NCBI GenBank assembly: GCA_963773465.1
Contig: CAVZBF010000001.1
Location: forward strand, 1,178,001 to 1,242,000
Length of the DNA: 64,000 nucleotides
Direction of reading: 5' to 3'
Source of the DNA: VBAS01 sp963773465
GTDB lineage: Bacteria; Bacteroidota; Bacteroidia; Chitinophagales; Chitinophagaceae
Shown: in pieces, positions 25,881-35,060 of the stretch
Position numbering within the stretch: the stretch's first letter is position 1
How the letters are laid out: every line of letters begins with the position of its first letter
The notes under the pieces: generated by a model
What the model was told of the DNA's origin: nothing
The model's input: only the letters and a program-made list of their open reading frames with translations
Database searches by the model: none
Position numbers and translations under genes: made by a program

Positions 25881-26870
25881 TTATGTAGCCGGTTGCAAAA
25901 TTGGATTATTTGATACAGGCGGAGGTGTCACAACGGGTTGGTTCATTCCCATAGCCGGGTTTGTCGTGCCAGCGCTCAATATTGTAGACAGATCCTTTTG
26001 TGTCCCTTTTCCTAATATATAACCAGAAATTCCTGATAGAATGGCTGCAAGTTCACTACTGCCAAGGATACTTAAGATACCAAACAGTATAACTGCAATG
26101 ATAAGCACAAATAGGGTTATAAACTGCAGGCCGTTGCCACTTAATAGATCTTTAGAAAGCGTATGATCAGACCTTTTATATACTATGTAAAAGAAAATGG
26201 AAAGGAGTAAACCAATTAAAATAGAAAAGCTGATACTAATGGTTTTTCGAAAATTCTGTTGTTGATATTCTGGCGCCAGCGCTGAGTCAATTTGATTCGT
26301 GCAACGTGTTATATCGCTGGAAACATTCCTGATATTTGCTTCCAACATCATCTTCTGCTTTGTGTATGTGTCGAATTTCTTAGTTGTTTCGTCTATTGCC
26401 TTTTGTTTTTCCATAATGACATTGCGGACTTCGCCTACTGTGATTGTACTTGTAGAGTCCCTATACCTGGATCTCAATGTGATTGGTAAAGTTGGATTGA
26501 CCAGTAGATACGGAGCTTTAACCTTTGCATCATCATTCGTTTGGTTTTTGATAAGCCTGTTTAATTGTTCAATCTGGCTCCTGTATGTATCATTCCGGGA
26601 TGTATCAGGTTCGGTCGCATCTCCAAATTCATCTACATTTTTCAATGTTTGTAACTGGTCTTTCAAGTTTTCAAGCAGAGCTTGCTTTTCTTTCAAAAAT
26701 TCGCGTAGAGATTTAAAGCTTTTTTGATCATCTGAATTTTTGAAACGTATGCTAAATTCTGGCGGATACACCTTCTCGGAGTATGAGAGAAGTTCATCTG
26801 TGCTGTTTTGCGCTATTAAGACCTGGAACTGAGAAAACAGGCAAACTATTAGTATTACTAAATGTTTCAT
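25881..26870 (-). CDS. Coiled-coil membrane protein (regulon member)
   Basis: 329 residues. Signal peptide (KHLVILIVCLFSQFQVLIAQ), then a periplasmic part rich in long charged helices (about 50-90 and 150-195, heptad-like). Two membrane segments follow (about 212-232 and 249-270), then a Gly-rich segment and a Pro/Asn-rich tail. No family recognised. The layout, an extracytoplasmic coiled coil tied to two membrane helices, would suit a scaffold or sensor. It is transcribed alone from the palindromic promoter at 27062-27108 with a leader of about 185 nt. Confidence 0.72.
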   Translation of the reverse strand: MKHLVILIVCLFSQFQVLIAQNSTDELLSYSEKVYPPEFSIRFKNSDDQKSFKSLREFLKEKQALLENLKDQLQTLKNVDEFGDATEPDTSRNDTYRSQIEQLNRLIKNQTNDDAKVKAPYLLVNPTLPITLRSRYRDSTSTITVGEVRNVIMEKQKAIDETTKKFDTYTKQKMMLEANIRNVSSDITRCTNQIDSALAPEYQQQNFRKTISISFSILIGLLLSIFFYIVYKRSDHTLSKDLLSGNGLQFITLFVLIIAVILFGILSILGSSELAAILSGISGYILGKGTQKDLSTILSAGTTNPAMGMNQPVVTPPPVSNNPILQPAT

Positions 26871-27061
26871 GATGGAATCGTTTGGGGTTAAAAAATTAAA
26901 ATGTTTGTGGCATAAAACTTATTAAAAGTAATCATTGATCAATCGAATAATAAGGGTGTTTTCACCCGATAGAAAAAGGTTATGTGTTTCAAAAAAGGAA
27001 AGGAGATCTATGGTTCGTTCAAAGGGGCAAAATTACTTTTCTGCAAGCCTGATTTATTTAT

Positions 27062-27108
27062 GAAAGGTAAAACATCGCTATAGTCAGAAAAATACCTCGT
27101 TGGAGGGA
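27062..27108 (-). promoter_or_regulatory. Palindrome plus -33/-7 promoter (regulon site 5)
   Basis: The palindrome 27093-27108 (TACCTCG, TT, GGAGGGA on the plus strand) is followed on the minus strand by TTT (27092-27090), 20 nt, then TACCTTTC (27069-27062). It faces the gene at 26870. The -33 and -7 elements each differ by one base from consensus. The rest of the 442-bp gap to the Crp-like gene shows a weaker palindrome at 27186-27200 and no gene. Confidence 0.6.
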
Positions 27109-27312
27109 TGAGAGTCATTATAATTGCTCCGGCTGTTCAGTTATTTTAGGATCTTACAAATGATCTGCTCCAAAAGTAACGAGCGACTCCTTTGGAGAGT
27201 TTCTAAGACAATAAAGGCACTTCTTGTTGCGAAGGGGAATGATCGAACTCCTGTATAATCGGGCTTTTCGAAAAATATATTCCTATGTTTGTACCTGATA
27301 AAATGCATTGAA

Positions 27313-27945
27313 ATGGGAGGGAGCGGATTAGATAAGCAGGATCAAACAAAGAAAAACAACTCTCCTGATATTTCATCATTGATCGCCACGTTGGAATATT
27401 TTTACCCGGTAAGTGAGGGTATAAAAAATTATATTAGAAAACACAGTTATTCCTGTTCATTCCGTAAAGGAAAATTATTGCTGAAAGCAGGCCAGGTATG
27501 CGAACATATTTACTTTATAAAAAAAGGCGCAGTACGTGGATTCATTAAAGAAGGAACAAAAGATATTACAACATGGATCACGGCCGAGAATGAATTGGTA
27601 AGTTCTATTTCTGCACTGGACAAACGAGAACCTGCGCTTGAAAACATGCAGGCTATTGAAAATTGTGAGTTGCTTGCGTTAACATACGCCGATTATCTGA
27701 ACCTGTATATCAGGTTTCCCGAATTCAATATTGTTGCCAGGAAAATTTTGCAAAAGTATTACCAGGATGCAGAGGGGCGTGCCTTTATCGCAAGACTTAC
27801 CAAGGCTGAAAATAAGTACCGCGTCTTTATAACAAGCTATGGTCACCTTGCCAACCGGATTCCACTAAAATATATCGCGTCCTTCCTTGGTATTACTCTT
27901 GAAACATTAAGCCGGGTTAGAAAGCGGATTTCTTTAAAGAAATGA
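27313..27945 (+). CDS. Crp/Fnr-family transcription regulator
   Basis: About 210 residues; ATG 27313 is preferred to the TTG at 27289. The N-terminal cyclic-nucleotide-binding-like barrel (FRKGKLLLKAGQVCEHIYFIKKGAVRGF) is followed by a long dimer helix. The C-terminal winged helix has IPLKYIASFLGITLETLSRVRKRI, the usual recognition helix of Bacteroidota Crp-like regulators. The cNMP-contact residues of E. coli CRP are not conserved, so the ligand is unknown. Divergent from the coiled-coil protein gene. Confidence 0.9.
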   Translation: MGGSGLDKQDQTKKNNSPDISSLIATLEYFYPVSEGIKNYIRKHSYSCSFRKGKLLLKAGQVCEHIYFIKKGAVRGFIKEGTKDITTWITAENELVSSISALDKREPALENMQAIENCELLALTYADYLNLYIRFPEFNIVARKILQKYYQDAEGRAFIARLTKAENKYRVFITSYGHLANRIPLKYIASFLGITLETLSRVRKRISLKK

Positions 27946-28479
27946 TCATTGACCGCTGCGTAAAAGCACTGTCTTTTGTAAGATGCAGGAAATCGAAAGT
28001 CATCCGGCATCTACCGGTTCATCGAGAAAAAAATGTTGACAATTGTCAAATATTCTGCCCTGACGAAACGCTGAAAAAAACAGTGTGTAAAAGATTCTGA
28101 AACCCTTTACAGGAAAGGGTTTCGATCAATTGCCATGTTTCTTGATTTCTATGCAGCCACGGGTATTCTTCCACTTATGCGTCAGCAGTAATATTGATTA
28201 ATCTTCCGTTCTTTATTATAATTGAGCTCTGAGAGCAATAAACCGAACCATTATACTTTCAGATAGTTGTAAAATCCAGGCAAGATAAAAGAACAGCACC
28301 ATCCTCTTTTAATCTTATCTGGGTTTCTTTTTAAGTGAGAGTTTCGAACGATCATTCCAAAATACTTCAATAAAATTTTTCTTCATCAGCGTTTCTTTTG
28401 TTCTCACCTAAGTAAATTAAAACTTGTCAATGGTGATTGTTGTTTTATCACGGACAACTAACCATTCATTTTAATTTGT
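27946..28479. other. Intergenic region with two hairpins
   Basis: 534 bp without a supported gene. A perfect 10-bp hairpin lies at 28099-28123 (GAAACCCTTT, 5-nt loop, AAAGGGTTTC) without a T run. An imperfect stem at 28276-28323 is followed by TTTCTTTTT and may end transcription. The first is not near any gene end. Confidence 0.5.
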
Positions 28480-29340
28480 TTATTGAAATAACTCTAACTG
28501 CCCTTGTGCCGTTTCTGCACCGGGAATATCAAGAGGCGGCAGCTCAGGGTAAACAACTTCTTTTGCAGGGTCAGGCGAATTCAAAAAATCTTTAGCGAGT
28601 GTATAATAAGAAAGTTCTTCCCACGGTATTTGCCATCTTGCAATTTCTGAAATTCGTTTTTCAGGCAGCTTCTTAAACATCCATTCCCACGCAAGCTCAT
28701 CGGTCAGCATCGTTGGCATTCGTTTCTTGCTATTATGAATTTGAGACATCACAAGATTTGCTTCGGTTGTTACAATGGCACATGTATCTACCGTTTCGCC
28801 TGTTTCAGCATCGGTCCATGGTTGCCAAATTCCGGCCAGCCAAAAATATTCCCTGCCTTTTACACTTACCCTGTACGGATATTTCACTGCAGTTTTTAAT
28901 GGTTGTCCTGTTCTTTTATTTGTTGGAAAAATATGGCGCCAGTCATAAAAGCCAGAAGAAAGGATGATGCATCTTCGTTCAAGTGCCGCCTTGCGGTAAA
29001 CTTTATTGGGTAATAAGATCTCTTCAGCTACTGCATTTAAAAAATTTAAAGGTTGAATAAATTTTCCTCTGCCGTCAGTATATCCTCTCCGGACTTTTAA
29101 TGCCTGTTCTCTGGTTTCGATGAACGGCCACTTTAATGGATCGGGCAGAAAGCCCCATTCCATTTGAACGATTTCAAAATCTTCTTTCCCTTCAACCGGT
29201 TTTAAAACTGCTATTGGCCCAAAATCAAAACCGATGATAGCATCGCGATTGAGAAAATCATACTTTGCAATAAGTTTCTCAAGCTGTAATAACCTGATGT
29301 ATTCATTACGGGTCACCTTTTGCGCATTATAATAACACAT
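28480..29340 (-). CDS. SRAP-domain abasic-site protein (YedK/HMCES family)
   Basis: 286 residues. The family hallmark is Cys at position 2 after Met removal (MCYYN), which cross-links to abasic sites in single-stranded DNA and shields them. Further blocks are MEWGFLPDP, ERRCIILSSGFYDW with the conserved Glu-Arg-Arg-Cys, PYRVSVKGREYFWLAGIW, TTEANLVMSQIHNSKKRMPTML (active-site His) and a helical C-terminus. Bacteroidota members are often in DNA-damage-inducible clusters. A small gene ends 1 bp before its start codon, so the two are co-transcribed. No lexA-like box was identified. Confidence 0.92.
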   Translation of the reverse strand: MCYYNAQKVTRNEYIRLLQLEKLIAKYDFLNRDAIIGFDFGPIAVLKPVEGKEDFEIVQMEWGFLPDPLKWPFIETREQALKVRRGYTDGRGKFIQPLNFLNAVAEEILLPNKVYRKAALERRCIILSSGFYDWRHIFPTNKRTGQPLKTAVKYPYRVSVKGREYFWLAGIWQPWTDAETGETVDTCAIVTTEANLVMSQIHNSKKRMPTMLTDELAWEWMFKKLPEKRISEIARWQIPWEELSYYTLAKDFLNSPDPAKEVVYPELPPLDIPGAETAQGQLELFQ

Positions 29341-29341
29341 A

Positions 29342-29606
29342 CTATTGCTTCTTGTTTTCTAAATATTCTTCAATGAGTTTACCAACACCTTCGGCTTCTT
29401 TTTGCCGTCCCTGGGGAATTGAGGTCCAGAAATAGGGAACATTCATTCCTTCTGCTCTTGCTATGATCAATGGTTTTCTTTTACTGCTGAACTCATATTC
29501 GAAACGCAACATAATTTGGTATATCCAGCCGCTGGCAATCGATTAGGACGCCATGCGATTCAATACTGAATCGTTCGTCAAGTGTTTTAAATAATTGTGT
29601 ATCCAT
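29342..29606 (-). CDS. Small protein co-transcribed with the SRAP gene, probable frame break
   Basis: Two overlapping short frames: ATG at 29606 gives 37 residues (DERFSIESHGVLIDCQRLDIPNYVAFR), ending at 29493; ATG at 29512 gives 56 residues (FSSKRKPLIIARAEGMNVPYFW...GKLIEEYLEN), ending at 29342. Deleting one A near 29500 joins them into one product of about 88 residues, which reads more naturally (VAFRYEFSS). The stop lies 1 bp before the SRAP start. No family recognised. Both frames are too short for ordinary gene finding, so it may be overlooked. Confidence 0.55.
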
Positions 29607-29686
29607 TTCCTTTCTTCAGAACGACAAATATCCGCAATAAAAAGAAACTCCGTATTCTGTGTTGTTTCCGTTCACCCTATTTTATT

Positions 29687-29718
29687 TTGTGCGGGTCATT
29701 ACTTATTGATTAAATTTA
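29687..29718 (+). promoter_or_regulatory. Possible -33/-7 promoter of the 29743 gene
   Basis: TTG at 29687-29689 (within TTTTG), 21 nt, then TAAATTTA at 29711-29718, one base off TAnnTTTG. No palindrome precedes it. It fits a start 18-25 nt before the ATG at 29743. Confidence 0.4.
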
Positions 29719-29742
29719 TTGCCTGTTAATTAAACTATACAA

Positions 29743-30448
29743 ATGAAACCACTACTATTGTTGCTGTTTATTTTGATCGGCTGCTCCGACTTACCCGCGC
29801 AAGATTCAACGATTGTTACAATTAAAGCAGGCAACAGGATCAAAGATGTTCTTAAACCAGCTGATATATTTTATTATCCTCAATTCACAAGTGGCAAAGT
29901 TTTTTTCAAAGATGGTGCAAAGGCAGCGGCAAAGATGAACTACAACCGGCTGTCTGATCAAATGCTGTTTATCGGCCCTAAAGGTGATACGCTGGAGCTG
30001 GCGGATGAAAAATCCATTCAAATTCATTGTCATTAATCAGGATACAATTTACTACGATGAAGGATACATAAGACTTATTGCTGACAATGGCGTTCTAAAA
30101 TTAGCAGAGAAACAAACCTGGGTAATGTCCGATGTCCGGAAGGTTGGTAGTCACAATACGGCAAAATCCTCCGTCGCCATTACCTCCCTTATCACTTATA
30201 GCGATGAAGGCGCCAGGGCAAAAAGTTACGACTTAGTGATAAATGAGGATATCATCATAAGAAAAGAAACACACTATTACTTTGGAGATACAGACAACCG
30301 CTTTGCCCGTACCGGTAAAAAGAAATTATTGCTGCTTTACCCTAAAGCAGAAATGGCCCTTGAGGCTTATTTGAAAGAAAACAAAGTCAACTTTGATAAA
30401 AAGGAAGATCTTGAAAAATTAATTCAGTTCTTAGGCCAGCATCATTGA
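29743..30448 (+). pseudogene. Paralogue of the 24477 secreted protein, one frame break
   Basis: The signal peptide (KPLLLLLFILIGCSDLPAQ) and TIKAGNRIKDVL match the protein at 24477 almost residue for residue. The frame breaks at an extra base near 30019 (LADEKSI, then KFIVINQDTIYYDEG in the next frame) and continues to the matching C-terminus VNFDKKEDLEKLIQFL at 30448. Repairing one base gives about 235 residues, the same length as its paralogue. Likely a duplication now separated by about 4.5 kb. Either a young pseudogene or a sequence error. Function unknown. Confidence 0.78.
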
Positions 30449-30675
30449 TAAAATATGGTTGCTGTTTCCCAGCACCCAGTCACATCGGATCATATAAATA
30501 TTCTGCACTAAAAAGAAGATGTTGAGCACTCGTTGGCATTGTGCCAATATAACAATGAATAAGCTATCTCAATTCATCAGCACGGCAGCAGGAGTGTAAT
30601 TCAAATTATTCTTTTATCTTCCCTTTCAACAAACCAACAAGCATTCTATGAATGCGACACCACATTTTGTTTGCG

Positions 30676-32027
30676 ATGATTACCGACAAGTACATAATAA
30701 CTGAAAGAACAATTAAAGAGCCGCCGGTTTCTTTTAGCCAGCAATTAAAATTTCTCGGGCCGGGTTTTATTTTATCAGCTTCTATTGTTGGTTCAGGCGA
30801 ATTGATAGCCACGACCATTTTGGGTGCAAGGGCCGGATTTATTGCTTTCTGGGTGATCATTGTAAGCTGCCTGATAAAAGTAGCCGTTCAATTAGAGTTT
30901 GGGAAACAGGCTATACTCATCCGGAGAAACCGTGATGAGCTTATTTAATAAATTACCGGGCACCCGTTATCGGTAAAGCAGGTTGGGCAGTTTGGACAGT
31001 GGGCATATTAACAACGCTTAAAGTTGTGCAGTTGGGAGGCATGATCGGTGGTTCAGCAGTTGTATTAAAAATGTTATTTGATGGGTTGCCATTATATCTA
31101 TATGTCATTTTACTTGTTATTGCAACAGCTGCGATGATCTATGGCGGTTATTATAAAGCGGTGGAAAAAATATCACTGGTAATGGTTGTTGCTTTTACGA
31201 TCACTACCATCATTGCATTAATTGTACTTCGCTATACGCCATTTAGCTTTACATGGAAAGATGTTGCGAGCGGATTACAATTCAGGTTACCTTCTGAATA
31301 TGTTGCGGTGGCTTTTGGTGCATTCGGGATAACGGGAGTAGCCAGCGATGAGATCATTGCATATAATTACTGGTGCATTGAAAAAGGATATGCTGCTTAT
31401 ACCGGGCCGCGGGACAACAGTGCTGAATGGAAAAAACGAGCCCGGGGATGGATCGGTGTGATGTACCTGGATGCGATCGTGGCAATGATAATTTATACTT
31501 CGGTCACGGCAGCTTTTTATTTATTGGGTGCAGCTATATTGCACGGCAACACAGTTATTCCGCAAGGTAATGGTGTGATCGAAGCAATTTCCTCGATATA
31601 TACCCAGTCATTGGGCGAAGGGGCAAAACTCATTTACCTTATCGGGGCATTCTTTGTTTTATTTTCCAGTGTATTTGCAACTCTAGCAGCATGGACAAGA
31701 CTTTTTCCTGATATTTTCGGACAGGTGGGCTGGATAAATTTTTTTGATCAGGAGCAAAGAAAAAAAACAGTGAGATGGTTGTCATGGATCATTCCATGCG
31801 CCTGGGCTTTGATGTATTTCTTTATCAACCTTCCTGTATTAATGATCCTCTCCGGAGGAATTGTGGGTTCCGTTTTACTTTTTGTTGTGGTTTTTGCAGC
31901 CATACATTTTTATAAAAACCGTGCCCGGTATTTGGCTTCCGGCAGTTTTTATTCAGTGACATTTGTAATTAGCGTGTTGTCGATTATGTGTGTCGGGTTA
32001 TATGGATTGATCCAGTTTTTTTTCTAA
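30676..32027 (+). pseudogene. Nramp-like transporter, two frame breaks
   Basis: Restored, about 450 residues with some eleven membrane segments. The first helix begins LKFLGPGFILSASIVGSGEL, placing it in the Nramp superfamily. Canonical Nramp metal transporters have DPGN here and a Met-Pro-His in helix 6; this protein has GSGE and GITGVASDE, so manganese/iron transport should not be assumed. Frame breaks lie near 30917 (after FGKQAI) and near 30967 (before GKAGWAVWTVGI); both halves are otherwise well conserved. ATG 30676 is chosen. Convergent with the M19-like operon. Confidence 0.8.
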
Positions 32028-32057
32028 CGAGTCATTCAGTTCCTTCGGAAAGTCTTA

Positions 32058-32801
32058 CTAAAAAATAACTGCTCCCGTCACGCCCAGACTGAATTGCGTC
32101 ATTTTTTTCATTGTACCCTCAACCACTAACGGGCTACGTTGAATTCCGCCATAAACTCCATACGAAGCAAATTGTTTTTTGGAATAAGATACCTGTATGA
32201 ATACGGGGACAGAGAACCAACGAAGGTCTTTTACATTACTTGTGTGCTTTGTGTCATCAATTAATTTTTCTTTCATCCTTCCCGCAAAGTTTACGTTGAA
32301 AGAACAGCCAGGCAATAAGGTCATTCGCCTGAGTCGCACAACAGGTGCAACCACCACGCCTGCATGATACCACCACACCTTCGATTTTCTTATATGCGGA
32401 TTCGGCGTAATACCACTTAGCTTGTTATTATTAATATCAAACTGATGACCTTCCACAGCTATTTTATCGTAACCCGCAATTCCACCAAAAGCAATCGGGA
32501 AGATGTCTTTAAATTGTGCATAAGGATATAAATATTGAACTTTGAGAGAAAGATTCCATGCATTAGGTACGGGCAAGTTGCTGGCGGTACCTCTGCAAAT
32601 AATCAACTTCAACACATCAAAGTTGACATAGTTATGTACCACTTCGTTGGGTTTGTTTAATGTCTCGAGGCGGTCGCTTATTACCGGATACTTCGTTTGT
32701 CCATTCACCCGGTGAAAAATAAAAAGCAACATGAATGAGCAAAACACGAAATACAATAATTTTTTAGAAGTACTCGAGAATAAATGATTTACCATTTTCA
32801 T
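32058..32801 (-). CDS. Secreted protein, likely outer-membrane beta-barrel (operon gene 4)
   Basis: 247 residues. A long hydrophobic signal (LLYFVFCSFMLLFIFHRVNGQ) is followed by alternating polar/aromatic beta strands (LSLKVQYLYPYAQF, WWYHAGVVVAPVVRLRR, GCSFNVNFAGRM) and a C-terminal strand ending in Phe (SLGVTGAVIF), the usual end of outer-membrane barrels. Its start overlaps the M19-like gene by 38 bp, which suggests translational coupling. Last gene of a four-gene operon. Function unknown. Confidence 0.72.
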   Translation of the reverse strand: MKMVNHLFSSTSKKLLYFVFCSFMLLFIFHRVNGQTKYPVISDRLETLNKPNEVVHNYVNFDVLKLIICRGTASNLPVPNAWNLSLKVQYLYPYAQFKDIFPIAFGGIAGYDKIAVEGHQFDINNNKLSGITPNPHIRKSKVWWYHAGVVVAPVVRLRRMTLLPGCSFNVNFAGRMKEKLIDDTKHTSNVKDLRWFSVPVFIQVSYSKKQFASYGVYGGIQRSPLVVEGTMKKMTQFSLGVTGAVIF

Positions 32802-35043
32802 AAAAAAATTTTTTCATTTTATCATAACTGTCATAGAGGCTGGTTATAAAAGGGCGGTTTTGAGCTGTATCCCAGAATTCGTTCTTTCGCATTTGTGAAA
32901 ATATGTAAGCGAACAAGATCATCCGGGAGCGCAAATGAGGAATATAAGAAGCAGTTGGCGCAATGTCGATGGGATCAATCAAACCATCAAAATCACCACC
33001 AATTGCGATCATATTCCATGGATCTTTTTCTGTCTCCATTTCATCCGGCACAAATGCACGAAACTGCGACCGCGTCAATGCCAGGTTATTTCCATTCGCT
33101 TTATAAAATTCTTCTGCCTGGTCCTGTATCTTGATCACCTGGACAATGTAAAATATATTACGTATCAATGGCTCCGTTTTAAAGTATTCATACATGTTCA
33201 CATCTTCTTTGGTTTTAAACCCGTATTTGGAAAGTGAATCGGGAGGAATTGCAGCAAGGGTTGAATCAAATTCCTGTTTCATCCGCTTGTCTATCTTGTT
33301 ATATTTTGGCATAAATGCCCCCAACTGTCGGGGATCCATTAATATCCCGATTATCCCATCTGATTTGTTGATCTCGATGATTTCTTCATCAAATAAATTA
33401 ATGGACCATGGGTAATACCAGCCAACTTTGCTCGAATCAATAATAATATCGTCGAAAGGATCGCTTGAAAGTACATTTGCAACTTCACTTGCTGGTGCAG
33501 TAACAGCGGTATCGCTAACAAATTGCAATTGCCTTAACATCGATTTATTAAAATTGCTTTGTTGCTGTTGAATGGGGCTAGTGCCTGGTTTTTCGAGATA
33601 AGCAATTATCTTTTTTTGTTTGCTATCGTTCTTTTTTAATCTTCGGTAGTATCCATCGGGGTTTATTATTTCACCATAATCATCTGCATCCTTTCCCAGC
33701 CCGGTAGCAGCGGCCAGTGCTTGTCCTTCACCGCTAACAGCAAAATGTGAGGCAATGATCGGTATTCTTGTATTAAACTGCTTGGCGTAAACTCTTCGCA
33801 TTGCATAATATTGAAGGCGTCCGCGTATGTCCATATGTTTAACATCAATATAGGTGGGCTTACCGCATCGTCCCTTCGTTGGATTTAAAAAGGCTTCAAT
33901 GATTTTAAACCCGATACTATCGGGCACGCAACCCTCATCTTTATCACGGCACGCTAAGTTTAATCCATGATAGTCTTTTTTAAGAATACTTTTTTTAATA
34001 AACATTATACTGGTAAGTGTAGAGATGGCGCGGTGTACCCAGCTTCCCGGATCCCTGTCAAGTGTTTTAGCAAAACCAACAACATGGTTTTGCGCAAAAT
34101 GTCCCAACGTGATAAAAAATAAACGATGTCGTAGATTCCGAAGACTGTCTGCATTTTTTAGCAGGTGAGCCCGTACAACTTCAGGAGGTGCATATACTTT
34201 TTTCCGGTCCTTTCTTTTCGTTGGCTTCGATAGATACAGGGGATTGAATATATTATTTTGCATAGCCGTAAGACTATCATAAAGCACCTGTCCACCTTCA
34301 ATACTCATCAGCAATGGTGTTGTAATCACAGGCAAAGTAGTTTTATTGCCGGGTTGTTTTTTTAATTCCTCAAAAGCGAGATCATTTTTCTTCACAATAT
34401 CCTTCAGTTCATCTGCACACTCCACCATTTTAATGCGGTTAATAAAGTAAAATGAATCGACTTCGCCGGCACTTCCATAAATACTTTTTGGATAATAGTT
34501 TTTGATTTCCCTGTACTCCTCCTGCATACAGTTATAATAATATTCTGCAAGGAAATCCCGGAACGGACTGTGATCATCCAGGCTGTACGACTTTAAACGG
34601 AACTTTCCCATCTTGGTCACTACTTTCCGGCTGAAGTACCTGTTAAGCCCGCTGAATGCAAATTGTTTTTCGTAAGGAGAGTAGCTATTGCACAGGATAG
34701 AACCGGGGACAAATTTTATCTCAGGATATCCGGACTGATCATAATTTGCCAGGTCTGAAGTTTCACCTGCTTTTAAAGCGTCGATGTCCATCACTACTTT
34801 TATCCAGTTGGTGTCTTTAAATCGCGTATTTACTTCATCCAAAAAAATGATGGTATCCTTGTCTTTGTCGTATCTTGATTTTTTATACATCATCTTCATT
34901 TCATCGGAATTCGGATACCGGAAATAATGTTTATATGTTGGATGAATATGAAAATCGGTATACCGCAGGTAATCATGGGAGAACTGGCCAAATACACTAT
35001 TACAAATGTTGGAAAACAGAATGGCGATTACTAATGATCTCAT
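32764..35043 (-). CDS. Large membrane-dipeptidase-like (M19 fold) secreted protein (operon gene 3)
   Basis: 759 residues with a signal peptide (MRSLVIAILFSNICNSVFG). All metal-site motifs of the M19 renal dipeptidase fold appear in order: TDFHIHP (His32, His34, in place of HxD), MSIEGG (Glu249), TLGHFAQN (His315), IIASHFAVSG (His433) and AIGGDFDG (about 683). The barrel is expanded by large insertions; usual members have 320-420 residues. M19 enzymes cleave dipeptides or D-amino-acid linkages. The conserved metal set suggests an active hydrolase in the periplasm, but the substrate is unknown. Overlaps the next gene by 38 bp and follows the lipoprotein gene by 17 bp. Confidence 0.78.
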   Translation of the reverse strand: MRSLVIAILFSNICNSVFGQFSHDYLRYTDFHIHPTYKHYFRYPNSDEMKMMYKKSRYDKDKDTIIFLDEVNTRFKDTNWIKVVMDIDALKAGETSDLANYDQSGYPEIKFVPGSILCNSYSPYEKQFAFSGLNRYFSRKVVTKMGKFRLKSYSLDDHSPFRDFLAEYYYNCMQEEYREIKNYYPKSIYGSAGEVDSFYFINRIKMVECADELKDIVKKNDLAFEELKKQPGNKTTLPVITTPLLMSIEGGQVLYDSLTAMQNNIFNPLYLSKPTKRKDRKKVYAPPEVVRAHLLKNADSLRNLRHRLFFITLGHFAQNHVVGFAKTLDRDPGSWVHRAISTLTSIMFIKKSILKKDYHGLNLACRDKDEGCVPDSIGFKIIEAFLNPTKGRCGKPTYIDVKHMDIRGRLQYYAMRRVYAKQFNTRIPIIASHFAVSGEGQALAAATGLGKDADDYGEIINPDGYYRRLKKNDSKQKKIIAYLEKPGTSPIQQQQSNFNKSMLRQLQFVSDTAVTAPASEVANVLSSDPFDDIIIDSSKVGWYYPWSINLFDEEIIEINKSDGIIGILMDPRQLGAFMPKYNKIDKRMKQEFDSTLAAIPPDSLSKYGFKTKEDVNMYEYFKTEPLIRNIFYIVQVIKIQDQAEEFYKANGNNLALTRSQFRAFVPDEMETEKDPWNMIAIGGDFDGLIDPIDIAPTASYIPHLRSRMILFAYIFSQMRKNEFWDTAQNRPFITSLYDSYDKMKKFFYENGKSFILEYF

Positions 35044-35060
35044 ATAATAAAATTTTACTG

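Noticed and set aside
27181..27205. Weak palindrome ACTCCTTTGGAGAGT followed by TTT
   Set aside because: Resembles the regulon operator, but 20 nt after it stands CTTGTTGC, not TAnnTTTG. Too degenerate to count as a seventh site.
28099..28123. Perfect 10-bp hairpin as a terminator
   Set aside because: No T run on either strand and not near a gene end, so only recorded as a hairpin.
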